Source: Pseudomonas gozinkensis
GTDB lineage: Bacteria > Pseudomonadota > Gammaproteobacteria > Pseudomonadales > Pseudomonadaceae
Reading direction: 5' to 3'
DNA: 64,000 nucleotides
Assembly: GCF_014863585.1 (NCBI RefSeq)
Contig: NZ_CP062253.1
Location: 4,711,001 to 4,775,000, forward strand
The notes below the pieces were generated by a model. That model did not search any database and had not been told where the DNA came from. It saw nothing but the letters and a program-made list of their open reading frames with translations. The position numbers and the translations under genes were made by a program. Within the stretch, counting starts at the first letter, position 1, and each line of letters opens with the position of its first letter. Shown here piece after piece: positions 39,601 through 48,468 of the stretch.

Positions 39601-41469
39601 GCCGCTCAACCGACGGGCCATCTCCAGACGACTGTCATCCCATCCTTCAAGCCCGGGATCCATTCGTTTGAGCGTGTAGGCCCCGCTCCATCGCTCGGTC
39701 TGCTCGAAGGAATGACGCCAGCCTCCGCGGTCGTTGCGCTTCAGTACAGGCTGATAAGCCTTCGCACGCACAGGATGCCGGACTTCCCAGGAATCGGACG
39801 GCGGCTCCAGCGCTACCTCGTAAGCTCGATTGTCGAGACGGGCAAACTGCCTGCCGTTCGCCCTGTACAAACCCGGCGTATCGAGCTGTGGCTCGGCAAT
39901 GTCCGGAAGCGCCTGTTCATAGCCAAGTAATTGCGGCTTCCACAGTCGAGGCTGACCATCACGGTTCCATATGGCCGCGAAAGGCTGGAAGAAATCCGGA
40001 TGCTTGCGCACCGTCTTGATCGCCAGCGTTTTCAGTCCCCTGATACCCGCGCCCACACTGACCATCAGTACAATGTTTTCAGCGACGCTGAGCAGATGGG
40101 AAAACGCCTCTTCACGATCTCCCCGCGACCAGTCCTCGACCCCCTCATAAACTTCCGCAAGCATTTGCCCTACGGCAACCCCCATCATCAATTGCCCTAC
40201 GACCGGGACGAAAATCCCGGCCACATTGACGACCGTCAGACCGATTTCCAGATACTCAAGCAGGCGCTTCTTGCGCGCCTCTTCATCCACATCGGCGGTC
40301 GGTACGGCAAGCGCGCGGGCATCGATCTGCAGTTTGCCGATATGGCTCTGGTGCATGAAGTCGAGCAACGATCCGGTGATTGGCAAGTACCTGGCGCGGC
40401 CCAGGCTGCTAGCGTCCGCGAAGTTTTTGAAGAAGTCCGCCTTGTCGACCTCGCCGATGCAGTGCGTGAAGTAGCTCTTGTAGCTGGCCATCCCCAATCT
40501 GAATTCCAGGTACGCAATGAACGCCGAAAAACTCGCATATTCGTACAGCGGTTGAGAGGGCTCGCCGGGCATGTAGACCAGACACCATTGATCCGGGTCC
40601 GACTCGACCGAACGCTCGGAAAACACCACGACACCCCAGATGCAACAGTCGAGCAGTTCAATGCCTTGCATGATCAACGGACGGCCCTGAAAATTCAGGC
40701 TTTTGGCATCCGCGATACCACCGGCCTCGATCAGGCGCTCAAGGCTTTCGTATGCGCCCTTGCTGATGTGCTCTTTCAACAGCGCCAGGTGCAGATCCAG
40801 TTGCAGCAACTGTTTTTTCAAGGCAGTGATGTTGCGCACCATGGGGCCGGAGGCAACCGGTTTGCCATCAACCTCCCGGATACCGAATACCTGCTGAAAA
40901 TGCTGTTGGTACTTCTTCCCCAGATCGAGTTCGCGACAGAGTACGGCGAATGCGGTTGGTGTCAGGCCCGCAATCCCTGCCGGCTGGCCAGCGATGCGTA
41001 CCACACTGCCTGCAGGAAAGAAATCGTCCCGCGCCTCCCGCTTCGTGAAGTTCTGCATCGCCGCTTCCAGAAGCGTCGGCGTTGCCGGCGGCGTGACCGG
41101 CGCCCCTCCGCCAGGCGGAGTGACGGGTTCACAGCCACAGTAATCCCCGGGCAACTCCAGAGAGTCTTTTTCGACATCGAATTCCATTGCCCAGCGAGCT
41201 TTCAGGGTGCTGGTCAACAGCGCGGCGCAAAAAACGTTCAGCGGTTGCAAGCGGCCAAGATCGGCGTCGACCTTTGCCTGAGCGGCGTGTAAATCACGCG
41301 CGGTCTGGTCCAGTGCCGCAAGTGTGGAGCTGGAGCCTTTCAGAAGGCTGGAGGGCAGTGTTTTCTGCAAGGCCTGGGCAGTATCCAGATCGCCGGTGGC
41401 TTCCAGCAAAAAACTCAATATCTGTTTTTGGGTCAACGGTGCCGGTGTATCCGGTTTCGTACTCGACAT
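36637..41469 (-). CDS. LRR / NEL-type E3 ubiquitin ligase effector-like protein
   Basis: The product is 1610 residues. The N-terminal and middle parts (about 80-800) resemble the dermonecrotic-toxin-like DUF6543 region of Pseudomonas proteins (CRELDLGKKYQQHFQQVFG) with membrane-active hydrophobic stretches near 410-440. Leucine-rich repeats follow at about 1115-1300 (VRHLSLRNMQL, VEFLDLDRNRLTLLP, LQSLNLSYNPLG, LDRVDLRDNDIRDLP). The C-terminal 300 residues are a NEL domain with the catalytic CxD motif (Cys1406-Ala-Asp1408, NPIDCADNAAVTF). NEL enzymes of the IpaH/SspH type transfer host ubiquitin. The ATG at 41469 has AAAGGAA ten bases upstream. No chaperone or secretion gene is nearby. Confidence 0.85.
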   Translation of the reverse strand: MSSTKPDTPAPLTQKQILSFLLEATGDLDTAQALQKTLPSSLLKGSSSTLAALDQTARDLHAAQAKVDADLGRLQPLNVFCAALLTSTLKARWAMEFDVEKDSLELPGDYCGCEPVTPPGGGAPVTPPATPTLLEAAMQNFTKREARDDFFPAGSVVRIAGQPAGIAGLTPTAFAVLCRELDLGKKYQQHFQQVFGIREVDGKPVASGPMVRNITALKKQLLQLDLHLALLKEHISKGAYESLERLIEAGGIADAKSLNFQGRPLIMQGIELLDCCIWGVVVFSERSVESDPDQWCLVYMPGEPSQPLYEYASFSAFIAYLEFRLGMASYKSYFTHCIGEVDKADFFKNFADASSLGRARYLPITGSLLDFMHQSHIGKLQIDARALAVPTADVDEEARKKRLLEYLEIGLTVVNVAGIFVPVVGQLMMGVAVGQMLAEVYEGVEDWSRGDREEAFSHLLSVAENIVLMVSVGAGIRGLKTLAIKTVRKHPDFFQPFAAIWNRDGQPRLWKPQLLGYEQALPDIAEPQLDTPGLYRANGRQFARLDNRAYEVALEPPSDSWEVRHPVRAKAYQPVLKRNDRGGWRHSFEQTERWSGAYTLKRMDPGLEGWDDSRLEMARRLSGTRIDELHRLSDDNRPLPPRLLDMIERFGIERRVRDYIAAMERGEATDPRYVNEQLHALPRLANWPADRCIEVVDEQGRITATYPPGSIDDDSVSVIVNHGQLGKGELLQAVIDGLYPKEVEALVGASVAPADASQQLAKVIGAAVRADRRSTFDHLYSRYDRDLAGELLKVRKAFPDLPVRSARDLLKRTPSVERMHLRSTGRLPMGLAQRARQASSDVRVDRALTGFYLAEIANDDTGKLAIGLLPQLSGWDSGFYLELRAQRLNGELLETLGKKPSTPLNACTLVKLDSGYEVYGSDGKSLGQATAGPDSLYHGILKGLSEQQRKAIGFAQPTPDDAWRLRSRLLESALGEHEGCARLLAGDQFQPELSETFCTLDDSPSGSSTHSRQLLRKVRKLYPLFSDAQASEFLDQLGGDHLTRALRVRELHHDLARLRDALDAWSEDEAAMKALGGDLTKVVDCRQLVAFEIEDCFRRMIFAHGENHRPVYGLELDGMRCGKLPVLPVGLSFDHVRHLSLRNMQLDNDVAYFLKAFRQVEFLDLDRNRLTLLPEVISNMPNLREFSASRNQIRLTEYALAKVSRMRTLQSLNLSYNPLGATLDVSHMFDLVDLSVRNTRSTELPKGLARLPNLDRVDLRDNDIRDLPDWLFETPRRFSETINLELNPISEFSTTLLKDYHKRVGVGFGYLDNDIARLDENQARSIWLTETGGSVGSRRLQIWTAINDDPMAEGLFHLLAELGNTAESIHVREDMSRRVWAVLEATHANAELREQIFDLAANPIDCADNAAVTFSHLEVAVQVQRATRQFGNRQPSGTSLINLARRLFRLEQVDQIAAEHALERKSPDPLEVSLAYRTGLTAALDLPGQPSHMRYASIADVTGQDLVTAIHRVQMAELSPAWLKFLVRQPFWSNFVKNSFAQHFDEARKPHHEEIQALFDKAEELSSADYLSEMNRCAGRLEQSENTLLERLTEQVLRLTERGACLLPDA

Positions 41470-41765
41470 GGGCAATATTCCTTTATTGCGCTTCGGAGCC
41501 TCTACCCTAACGATCCCGCCCCCGGAAAAAAAACACGAAAAACTACACGTTAAAGCCGGCAAACAAGCAGACATCCGCATGTTTTCAATACTTATCTACT
41601 ACCCATGAGCTCAAGCAGGATGCTAACGGCCCATCGGTCAGGCCGATGCGCTTATAACTGATCGTTCTAAAACTCCCACATCCCGGCCGGGTCAGTTTCT
41701 GGGTACCGGCCATTTCGGCGCGGTTCAGCAACACCCTCCCCAACGGAAAAACCGGTAAGGACTTT

Positions 41766-43538
41766 ATGTGCGGATTAGCTGGCGAGTTACGTTTTGATCA
41801 ACAACCTGCAGACCTTGCAGCCATCGAGCGAATCACCCATCACCTGGCGCCTCGCGGCCCCGACGCGTGGGGCTTTCATGCCCAGGGGCCGATTGCCCTG
41901 GGCCATCGACGCCTGAAAATCATGGACCTGTCGGACGGCTCGGCGCAGCCGATGATCGACAGCCAACTGGGCCTTTCCCTGGCCTTCAATGGCGCGATCT
42001 ATAACTTTCCGGAACTACGCGCCGAGCTCGAAGCGCTGGGTTATGCGTTCTATTCCGGCGGCGACACCGAGGTGTTGCTCAAGGGTTATCACGCCTGGGG
42101 CGAGGCGCTGCTGCCGAAACTCAACGGCATGTTTGCCTTCGCCATCTGGGAGCGCGATGCCCAGCGCCTGTTCATCGCCCGCGACCGTCTCGGTGTGAAG
42201 CCGCTGTACCTGTCGCGCACCGGCCAGCGTTTGCGTTTTGCCTCGGCCCTGCCGGCGCTGCTCAAGGGCGGTGACATCAACCCGATCCTCGATCCGGTGG
42301 CGCTCAACCATTACCTGAATTTCCACGCCGTGGTGCCTGCGCCGCGCACCTTGCTGGCGGGCATCGAAAAGCTGCCACCAGCGAGCTGGATGCGTATTGA
42401 AGCGGACGGCACCACCGAGCAGAAAACCTGGTGGACCCTGCCCTACGGCCCACACGACGACGAGAAAAACCTGACCCTGGAAGACTGGCGCGACCGCGTG
42501 CTCGACAGCACCCGCGAAGCCGTGGCGATTCGCCAACGGGCGGCGGTGGATGTCGGTGTGCTGCTGTCCGGCGGCGTCGATTCGAGCATGCTCGTCGGCC
42601 TGTTGCGCGAAGTCGGCGTGGAAAACCTGTCGACCTTTTCCATCGGTTTTCAGGATGCCGGCGGCGAACGCGGTGACGAGTTTCAGTACTCCGACCTGAT
42701 CGCCAAGCATTACGGCACCCAGCACCATCAACTGCGCATCGACGAAAAAGAGATCATCGAGCAATTGCCCGCCGCGTTCCGCGCCATGAGCGAGCCGATG
42801 GTCAGTCACGATTGCATCGCCTTCTATCTGCTGTCCCGCGAAGTGGCCAAACATTGCAAGGTAGTGCAGAGCGGCCAGGGCGCCGACGAGTTGTTCGCGG
42901 GTTATCACTGGTATCCGCAAGTCGACGGCGCGGCCGATCCGTATGCGGCTTATCGCGAAGCGTTTTTCGACCGCAGCTACGAAGATTACGCCGCCACGGT
43001 GCAGCCGAAATGGCTCACGGCCAATGACGCTGCCGGCGACTTCGTGAAGGAACATTTCGCACAGCCCGGCGCCGATGCAGCGGTCGACAAGGCCCTGCGC
43101 CTGGACAGTACGGTGATGCTGGTGGACGACCCGGTCAAACGCGTCGACAACATGACCATGGCCTGGGGCCTGGAGGCGCGCACGCCGTTTCTCGACTATC
43201 GACTGGTGGAATTGTCGGCCCGTGTTCCGGGCAGATTCAAACTGCCGGACGGCGGCAAACAGGTGTTGAAAGAAGCCGCGCGGCTGGTGATTCCAAGCGA
43301 AGTGATCGACCGCAAGAAAGGTTACTTCCCGGTGCCGGGTCTCAAGCACTTGCAGGGCGATACCCTGAACTGGGTGCGCGAACTGCTGCTGGATCCGAGT
43401 CAGGATCGCGGCCTGTTCAAACCGGCCATGCTCGACAGGTTGCTGACCGACCCACAAGGTCAGTTAACCCCATTGCGCGGCTCCAAGCTGTGGCAACTGG
43501 CGGCTCTGAACCTGTGGCTCAGCGAACAAGGAATCTGA
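41766..43538 (+). CDS. asnO: N-acetylglutaminylglutamine amidotransferase (asparagine-synthetase type)
   Basis: The 590-residue protein has a class II glutamine amidotransferase domain (Cys2 in MCGLAGELRF after Met removal, RGPDAWG, NGAIYNF) and a C-terminal synthetase domain with PP-loop LLSGGVDSSMLVGLL. Its partner 3 bp downstream is the dipeptide synthetase, which identifies the pair as the NAGGN osmoprotectant system rather than ordinary asparagine synthesis. The product accumulates under osmotic stress. Confidence 0.9.
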   Translation: MCGLAGELRFDQQPADLAAIERITHHLAPRGPDAWGFHAQGPIALGHRRLKIMDLSDGSAQPMIDSQLGLSLAFNGAIYNFPELRAELEALGYAFYSGGDTEVLLKGYHAWGEALLPKLNGMFAFAIWERDAQRLFIARDRLGVKPLYLSRTGQRLRFASALPALLKGGDINPILDPVALNHYLNFHAVVPAPRTLLAGIEKLPPASWMRIEADGTTEQKTWWTLPYGPHDDEKNLTLEDWRDRVLDSTREAVAIRQRAAVDVGVLLSGGVDSSMLVGLLREVGVENLSTFSIGFQDAGGERGDEFQYSDLIAKHYGTQHHQLRIDEKEIIEQLPAAFRAMSEPMVSHDCIAFYLLSREVAKHCKVVQSGQGADELFAGYHWYPQVDGAADPYAAYREAFFDRSYEDYAATVQPKWLTANDAAGDFVKEHFAQPGADAAVDKALRLDSTVMLVDDPVKRVDNMTMAWGLEARTPFLDYRLVELSARVPGRFKLPDGGKQVLKEAARLVIPSEVIDRKKGYFPVPGLKHLQGDTLNWVRELLLDPSQDRGLFKPAMLDRLLTDPQGQLTPLRGSKLWQLAALNLWLSEQGI

Positions 43539-43541
43539 TCG

Positions 43542-45290
43542 ATGAAACCTCACGCCACGGCTTACAGCCAACGGCTGCTGCGCGGTCAGACGCCGTCCTA
43601 CGAGCGCTTGCAGGCGCGTCTGGCCGAAGACGGCAGCGAGCCGGCCGCCGAACCGATTGCGGTGCATTGCGGCTGGGGCCGGTTGCTGATCGGCCACACC
43701 TTTCCCGATCCGGCGAGCCTCGCCCGGGAGCTGCTCAACGAACAGCCAGGCGAACGCGACATCGCTTTGTACGTTGCCGCACCGCAGCAGATTCTCGGCC
43801 TGGAACCGGCGCAACTGTTTCTCGACCCGTCCGACACCCTGCGCTTGTGGTTCAGCGATTATCGTCAGGCGACCCGCGTGTTTCGTGGATTTCGCATTCG
43901 TCGTGCGCAGAGTGACGCGGACTGGCAGGCGATCAATCAGCTGTATCAGGCGCGCGGCATGTTGCCGATCGATGCCACCCTGCTCACCCCGCACCATCAG
44001 GGCGGTCCGGTGTACTGGCTGGCGGAAGACGAGGACAGCGGCGCGGTGATCGGCAGCGTCATGGGCCTCAATCACCAGAAGGCTTACAACGACCCGGAAA
44101 ACGGCAGCAGCCTGTGGTGCCTGGCGGTCGATCCGCAGTGTTCGCGGCCCGGTGTCGGTGAAGTGCTGGTGCGGCATCTGATCGAGCACTTCATGAGTCG
44201 CGGTCTGAGCTACCTCGACCTGTCGGTGCTGCATGACAACCGGCAGGCGAAAAACCTCTACGCCAAACTCGGTTTTCGCAACCTGCCGACGTTCGCCGTC
44301 AAGCGCAAGAACGGCATCAATCAGCCGCTGTTTCTAGGGCCGGGGCCGGAGGCGCAGTTCAACCCATATGCGCGGATCATCGTCGAGGAAGCCCACCGGC
44401 GCGGCATCGACGTGCAAGTGGATGACGCCGATGCCGGGCTGTTCACCCTCAGTCACGGCGGACGCCGGGTGCGTTGCCGCGAATCCCTGAGCGACCTGAC
44501 CAGCGCCATCAGCATGAACCTGTGCCAGGACAAGAGCCTGACTCACAAAGTGTTGAAAGCCGCCGGGTTGAATGTGCCGTCACAGCAATTGGCGGGGAAC
44601 GCAGACGACAATCTGGCGTTTCTCGATGAATACCAGCGAGTGGTGGTCAAGCCGCTGGATGGCGAACAGGGCCAAGGTGTGGCGGTGGATCTGCAAACCA
44701 TCGAGGACGTGCAGCAGGCTATTGAAGCGGCCAGACAGTTCGACACTCGCGTGCTGCTCGAGAGCTTCCACGAAGGCTTCGACCTGCGGATTCTGGTGAT
44801 CGGTTTCGAGGTGGTCGCAGCGGCGATCCGCCGCCCGGCCGAAGTGGTCGGCGACGGTCAGCATTCCATCGGCGCATTGATTGAAGCGCAGAGCCGGCGC
44901 CGGCAAGCGGCCACCAGCGGCGAAAGCAAAATCCCGCTGGATCACGAAACCCAGCGCACCCTGCACGCGGCCGGTTACGACTACAGCAGCGTTCTGCCGG
45001 CCGGTGAGCATCTGTTCGTGCGACGCACGGCGAACCTGCACACCGGTGGCACGCTGGAAGACGTCACGGCGATTTTGCACCCGACCCTGGCCGAGGCCGC
45101 CGTGCGCGCGGCCCGGGCGCTTGAAATCCCGATGGTCGGCCTCGACCTGATGGTGCCGGCGGCAGATCAACCGGCGTACGTGTTCATCGAAGCCAACGAG
45201 CGGGCGGGTCTCGCCAACCATGAGCCGCAGCCGACGGCCGAGCGGTTTGTCGATCTGTTGTTTCCGCACAGTCAGCCGGCTGTCTCTTGA
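43542..45290 (+). CDS. ngg: N-acetylglutaminylglutamine synthetase (GNAT plus ATP-grasp)
   Basis: The 582-residue fusion has an N-terminal GNAT acetyltransferase domain (about 110-265, LWCLAVDPQCSRPGVGEVLV and YLDLSVLHDNRQAKNLYAKL) and a C-terminal ATP-grasp ligase domain (about 290-575, VVVKPLDGEQGQGV, VFIEANERAGLANH). It makes the acetylated dipeptide that AsnO amidates. It is translationally close to asnO with a 3-bp gap. Confidence 0.92.
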   Translation: MKPHATAYSQRLLRGQTPSYERLQARLAEDGSEPAAEPIAVHCGWGRLLIGHTFPDPASLARELLNEQPGERDIALYVAAPQQILGLEPAQLFLDPSDTLRLWFSDYRQATRVFRGFRIRRAQSDADWQAINQLYQARGMLPIDATLLTPHHQGGPVYWLAEDEDSGAVIGSVMGLNHQKAYNDPENGSSLWCLAVDPQCSRPGVGEVLVRHLIEHFMSRGLSYLDLSVLHDNRQAKNLYAKLGFRNLPTFAVKRKNGINQPLFLGPGPEAQFNPYARIIVEEAHRRGIDVQVDDADAGLFTLSHGGRRVRCRESLSDLTSAISMNLCQDKSLTHKVLKAAGLNVPSQQLAGNADDNLAFLDEYQRVVVKPLDGEQGQGVAVDLQTIEDVQQAIEAARQFDTRVLLESFHEGFDLRILVIGFEVVAAAIRRPAEVVGDGQHSIGALIEAQSRRRQAATSGESKIPLDHETQRTLHAAGYDYSSVLPAGEHLFVRRTANLHTGGTLEDVTAILHPTLAEAAVRAARALEIPMVGLDLMVPAADQPAYVFIEANERAGLANHEPQPTAERFVDLLFPHSQPAVS

Positions 45291-45314
45291 TCACCCGGTG
45301 TCTGTATTGACGCC

Positions 45315-45377
45315 TTCGCGAGCAAACTCGCTCCCACAGGGTATCGCTGCTTATGGGGGAGCGAGCTTGCTCGCGAA
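45315..45377. repeat. REP doublet inside the NAGGN cluster
   Basis: Inverted units at 45315-45337 and 45355-45377 (TTCGCGAGCAAACTCGCTCC and its inverse, one mismatch) lie between ngg and the peptidase gene. The placement could lower expression of the third gene relative to the first two by mRNA processing. Confidence 0.85.
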
Positions 45378-45447
45378 GAGGCCGAACCAGACACCACAAA
45401 TTTCCCTCATCGAAACCATCGATGCGCCCAACTCATCAGGAGTTTCC

Positions 45448-46638
45448 ATGACCACCCAAATTCCCGAACCGGATCTGAACTACCTGCAGAAAGTCCTGCT
45501 GGAAATGCTCGCCATTCCCAGCCCCACCGGGTTCACCGACACCATCGTGCGTTACGTCGCCGAGCGTCTGGAGGAACTTGGCATTCCCTTCGAAATGACC
45601 CGTCGCGGCACGATCCGCGCCACCCTCAAGGGCAAGAAAAACAGCCCCGACCGCGCAGTGTCGGCGCACCTGGACACCATCGGCGCCGCCGTACGCGCGG
45701 TGAAAGATAACGGGCGTCTGACCCTGGCGCCGGTGGGCTGCTGGTCGAGCCGATTTGCCGAGGGCAGCCGCGTCAGCCTGTTCACCGACAACGGTGTGAT
45801 TCGCGGTAGCGTGTTGCCGTTGATGGCTTCCGGGCATGCCTTCAACACCGCCGTGGACGAGATGCCGATCAGTTGGGATCACGTCGAATTGCGTCTGGAT
45901 GCCTACTGCGCGACTCGCGCCGATTGCGATTCGCTGGGCATCAGCGTCGGCGACGTGGTGGCCTTCGATCCGTTGCCGGAGTTCACCGAAAGCGGCCACA
46001 TCAGCGCCCGACATCTGGATGACAAGGCCGGTGTCGCCGCGCTGCTGGCAGCCCTGAAAGCCATCGTCGACAGCGGGCAGGAGCTGATGATCGACTGCCA
46101 TCCGCTGTTCACCATCACCGAGGAAACCGGCAGCGGCGCGGCGGCAGCATTGCCGTGGGACGTCAGCGAATTCGTCGGCATCGACATCGCCCCGGTCGCA
46201 CCGGGCCAGCACTCCAGCGAACATGCGGTGAGCGTGGCGATGCAGGATTCCGGCGGGCCGTACGACTATCACCTGTCGCGGCATCTGTTGCGTCTTGCCG
46301 GCGAGCACGAACTGCCGGTGCGCCGCGACCTGTTCCGCTATTACTTCAGCGACGCCCACTCGGCGGTCACCGCCGGTCACGACATCCGCACCGCCCTGCT
46401 CGCCTTCGGCTGCGACGCCACCCACGGCTACGAACGCACCCACATCGACAGCCTGGCCGCGCTCAGTCGCCTGTTGGGAGCGTACATCCTGAGTCCGCCG
46501 GTGTTCGCCAGCGATGCGCAACCGGCCACCGGGTCACTGGACCGCTTCAGTCATCAGATCGAACACGAGACGCAAATGGAGAGCGACACCCGTGTGCCGT
46601 CGGTGGACAGCCTGGTAGGGCAACGCTCGGACAGTTGA
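45448..46638 (+). CDS. NAGGN-system M42-like metallopeptidase
   Basis: The 396-residue aminopeptidase-type enzyme has metal-binding segments AHLDTIGA, HLDDKAGVAALLA, FTITEETGSGAA and the histidine in FSDAHSAVTAGHD. Its position after asnO-ngg matches the peptidase found with this system in Pseudomonas, presumably to recycle the dipeptide when osmotic stress ends (inference). The start ATG at 45448 has CAGGAG upstream. Confidence 0.88.
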   Translation: MTTQIPEPDLNYLQKVLLEMLAIPSPTGFTDTIVRYVAERLEELGIPFEMTRRGTIRATLKGKKNSPDRAVSAHLDTIGAAVRAVKDNGRLTLAPVGCWSSRFAEGSRVSLFTDNGVIRGSVLPLMASGHAFNTAVDEMPISWDHVELRLDAYCATRADCDSLGISVGDVVAFDPLPEFTESGHISARHLDDKAGVAALLAALKAIVDSGQELMIDCHPLFTITEETGSGAAAALPWDVSEFVGIDIAPVAPGQHSSEHAVSVAMQDSGGPYDYHLSRHLLRLAGEHELPVRRDLFRYYFSDAHSAVTAGHDIRTALLAFGCDATHGYERTHIDSLAALSRLLGAYILSPPVFASDAQPATGSLDRFSHQIEHETQMESDTRVPSVDSLVGQRSDS

Positions 46639-46697
46639 GTCTGGCCCTCGGCGGTCATTCGCCGTAGCATCCCGACATTGATTTAGCCGAGGTGCCC

Positions 46698-46925
46698 ATG
46701 CTGATTCCCTACGACGCGCTTGAAGTCGACACCCTCACCCGCCTGATCGAGGACTTTGTCACCCGCGACGGTACCGACAACGGTGACGACACGCCGCTGG
46801 AAACCCGCGTGCTGCGGGTTCGCCAGGCGCTGACCAAAGGCCAGGCGTTGATTGTCTTCGATCCGGAAAGCGAGCAATGCCAGTTGATGCTCAAGCACGA
46901 CGTGCCCAAGCACCTGTTCGACTGA
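46698..46925 (+). CDS. YheU family protein
   Basis: The 75-residue acidic protein MLIPYDALEVDTLTRLIEDF has the YheU/UPF0270 pattern, including FVTRDGTDNG and the C-terminal FDPESEQCQLMLKHDVP. The function is unknown. GAGGTG precedes the ATG at 46698. It converges on rsmI with only six bases between stops. Confidence 0.85.
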   Translation: MLIPYDALEVDTLTRLIEDFVTRDGTDNGDDTPLETRVLRVRQALTKGQALIVFDPESEQCQLMLKHDVPKHLFD

Positions 46926-46931
46926 AACCGG

Positions 46932-47117
46932 TCAGCGGCCCTTGCCGCTGGCCTGTTTGCGCTGGATCCGTTCGTAGACTTCGGCGCGATGCACGCCGAC
47001 CTGCTCCGGCGCTTCGACGCCGAACCGCACGCTGGAGCCGTTGACCGCCAGAACGCGCAGAGTGATGTTGTCGCCGATGGAAATCAGTTCACCGACAACA
47101 CGGCTGAGTACAAGCAT
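46932..47117 (-). CDS. rsmI: CsrA-family RNA-binding regulator RsmI
   Basis: The 61-residue protein [20 protein letters not shown] has the five-strand CsrA fold with conserved Arg6, [19 protein letters not shown] and the RNA-contacting Arg44 region (VHRAEVY). It is distinct from RsmA and RsmE (which begin MLILTR). Position beside the NAGGN genes matches the third paralog RsmI of P. putida and the P. fluorescens group. The leader contains AAGGACA, which includes a GGA that CsrA proteins could bind, so autoregulation is possible. Confidence 0.88.
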   Translation of the reverse strand: MLVLSRVVGELISIGDNITLRVLAVNGSSVRFGVEAPEQVGVHRAEVYERIQRKQASGKGR

Positions 47118-47255
47118 GGGGGTTGTCCTTCAAGGTTTTCGAGCCTTGAAGATGCGCGGGTTTCGACCGCCCTACAATGCACGCCGGGCAATTCAGTCAT
47201 TCCCTACGCGTCAAGGCGCGCGAGCCTTCAGACGTTTCCTTCAAGGCTGCGAGAT

Positions 47256-47588
47256 TCAGCTCGCAGAAAACCGCGGCCCGAACAGAATCACACTCGCCCC
47301 GATCACACACAGCGCCACACCGATCCAGTCCGAACCCAGCGGACGGATGCGCTCGACCACCGCCAGCCAGCCAATCGAAGCAATGATGTAAATGCCACCG
47401 TAAGCGGCGTAGGCGCGACCGGCGTAAGTCGCTTCGACACGCGTCAACAGCAGCGCGAACAGGGTCAGGCTGAGCAGCGCCGGGATTACCCACAAGGCAC
47501 TCTTGCCCTGGCGCAACCACATCCAGAACGCGAAACAACCGGCGATTTCGAACAGCGCAGCGAGGAAAAACCACAAGTAGTTGAGCAT
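47256..47588 (-). CDS. YnfA family small membrane protein
   Basis: The 110-residue protein has four predicted helices ([68 protein letters not shown]). It matches the YnfA/UPF0060 family, related in fold to small multidrug transporters. The substrate is unknown. Confidence 0.92.
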   Translation of the reverse strand: MLNYLWFFLAALFEIAGCFAFWMWLRQGKSALWVIPALLSLTLFALLLTRVEATYAGRAYAAYGGIYIIASIGWLAVVERIRPLGSDWIGVALCVIGASVILFGPRFSAS

Positions 47589-47652
47589 GCAAGATATCTC
47601 GTCAGGGTGACTGTTGCGGCCACCCTAACGATGCGGCGAACCCCGGGCAAGT

Positions 47653-48468
47653 TCAGCCGTTGTTCTGTTTGGCCTTGGCACGCATCTTTTCGGCCATCGA
47701 GGTCATTTCGTTGTACAGCAGCTGCGGATTCTTCTGTTTGAGCGCCCAGGCCATGCGCCCTTGTTCGTGGGGCAGAATCATGAACTCACCGGCTGCGACT
47801 TGCTTGTAGATGTAATCGGCAATGTCGCTGGCGGTGATTGGCGAACTTTCCAGCAACTTGCCGACCTGGGCTTTCATCGCTGGCGTCGGGCCACGGAAAG
47901 AATCCAGCAGATTGGTCTGGAAGAACGACGGGCAGACCACATGAACCCCGACTTCTTGTTGGGCCAGTTCGATCAACAGACTTTCCGACAGTGCCACCAC
48001 CCCGGCCTTGGCCACGTTGTAGTTACTCATCGCCGGCCCCTGCATCAGCGCGGCCATCGAGGCGATGTTGATGATCTTGCCCTTGCTCTGTTCCAGCAGC
48101 GGCAGGAACGCCTTGCAACCTTTGACCACGCCCATCAGGTTGATTGCGATCTGCCAGTCCCAGTCCTCCAGCGACAGCTCGCTGAAGAAGCCGCCCGAGG
48201 CCACGCCGGCGTTGTTGACGATGATGTCGATGCCACCAAGTTTCACTTCGCAAGCCTGGGCGAACGCCGTGAGCTGGCTGTAATCACGCACATCGCAGCG
48301 CTGGATGAAGCCGTCACCACCGGCCTCGCGAACGAGTCTCAGGGTCTCTTGCAAACCGGGTTCGCTGACGTCGGACAAGGCCAGTTGCCAGCCTTCACGC
48401 GCCCAGCGCAGCGCGATTTCGCGACCCAGGCCAGAGCCCGCGCCAGTGATCATCATGCGATTTTGCAT
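47653..48468 (-). CDS. Short-chain dehydrogenase/reductase
   Basis: The 271-residue classical SDR has cofactor motif ITGAGSGLGREIALRWA, NNAG (IIVNNAGVASGG), Ser in INIASMAALMQG and YxxxK in YNVAKAGVVALS. The extended C-terminus (about residues 200-271, ending KMRAKAKQNNG) is typical of a Pseudomonas SDR family without known substrate. The start MQNRMMITGAGSG is at 48468. Confidence 0.88.
   Translation of the reverse strand: MQNRMMITGAGSGLGREIALRWAREGWQLALSDVSEPGLQETLRLVREAGGDGFIQRCDVRDYSQLTAFAQACEVKLGGIDIIVNNAGVASGGFFSELSLEDWDWQIAINLMGVVKGCKAFLPLLEQSKGKIINIASMAALMQGPAMSNYNVAKAGVVALSESLLIELAQQEVGVHVVCPSFFQTNLLDSFRGPTPAMKAQVGKLLESSPITASDIADYIYKQVAAGEFMILPHEQGRMAWALKQKNPQLLYNEMTSMAEKMRAKAKQNNG

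Noticed and set aside
36637..41469. Type III secretion locus around the NEL gene
   Set aside because: Flanking genes are mnmC and the NAGGN cluster; no hrp/hrc, chaperone or hrp-box-like promoter was seen.
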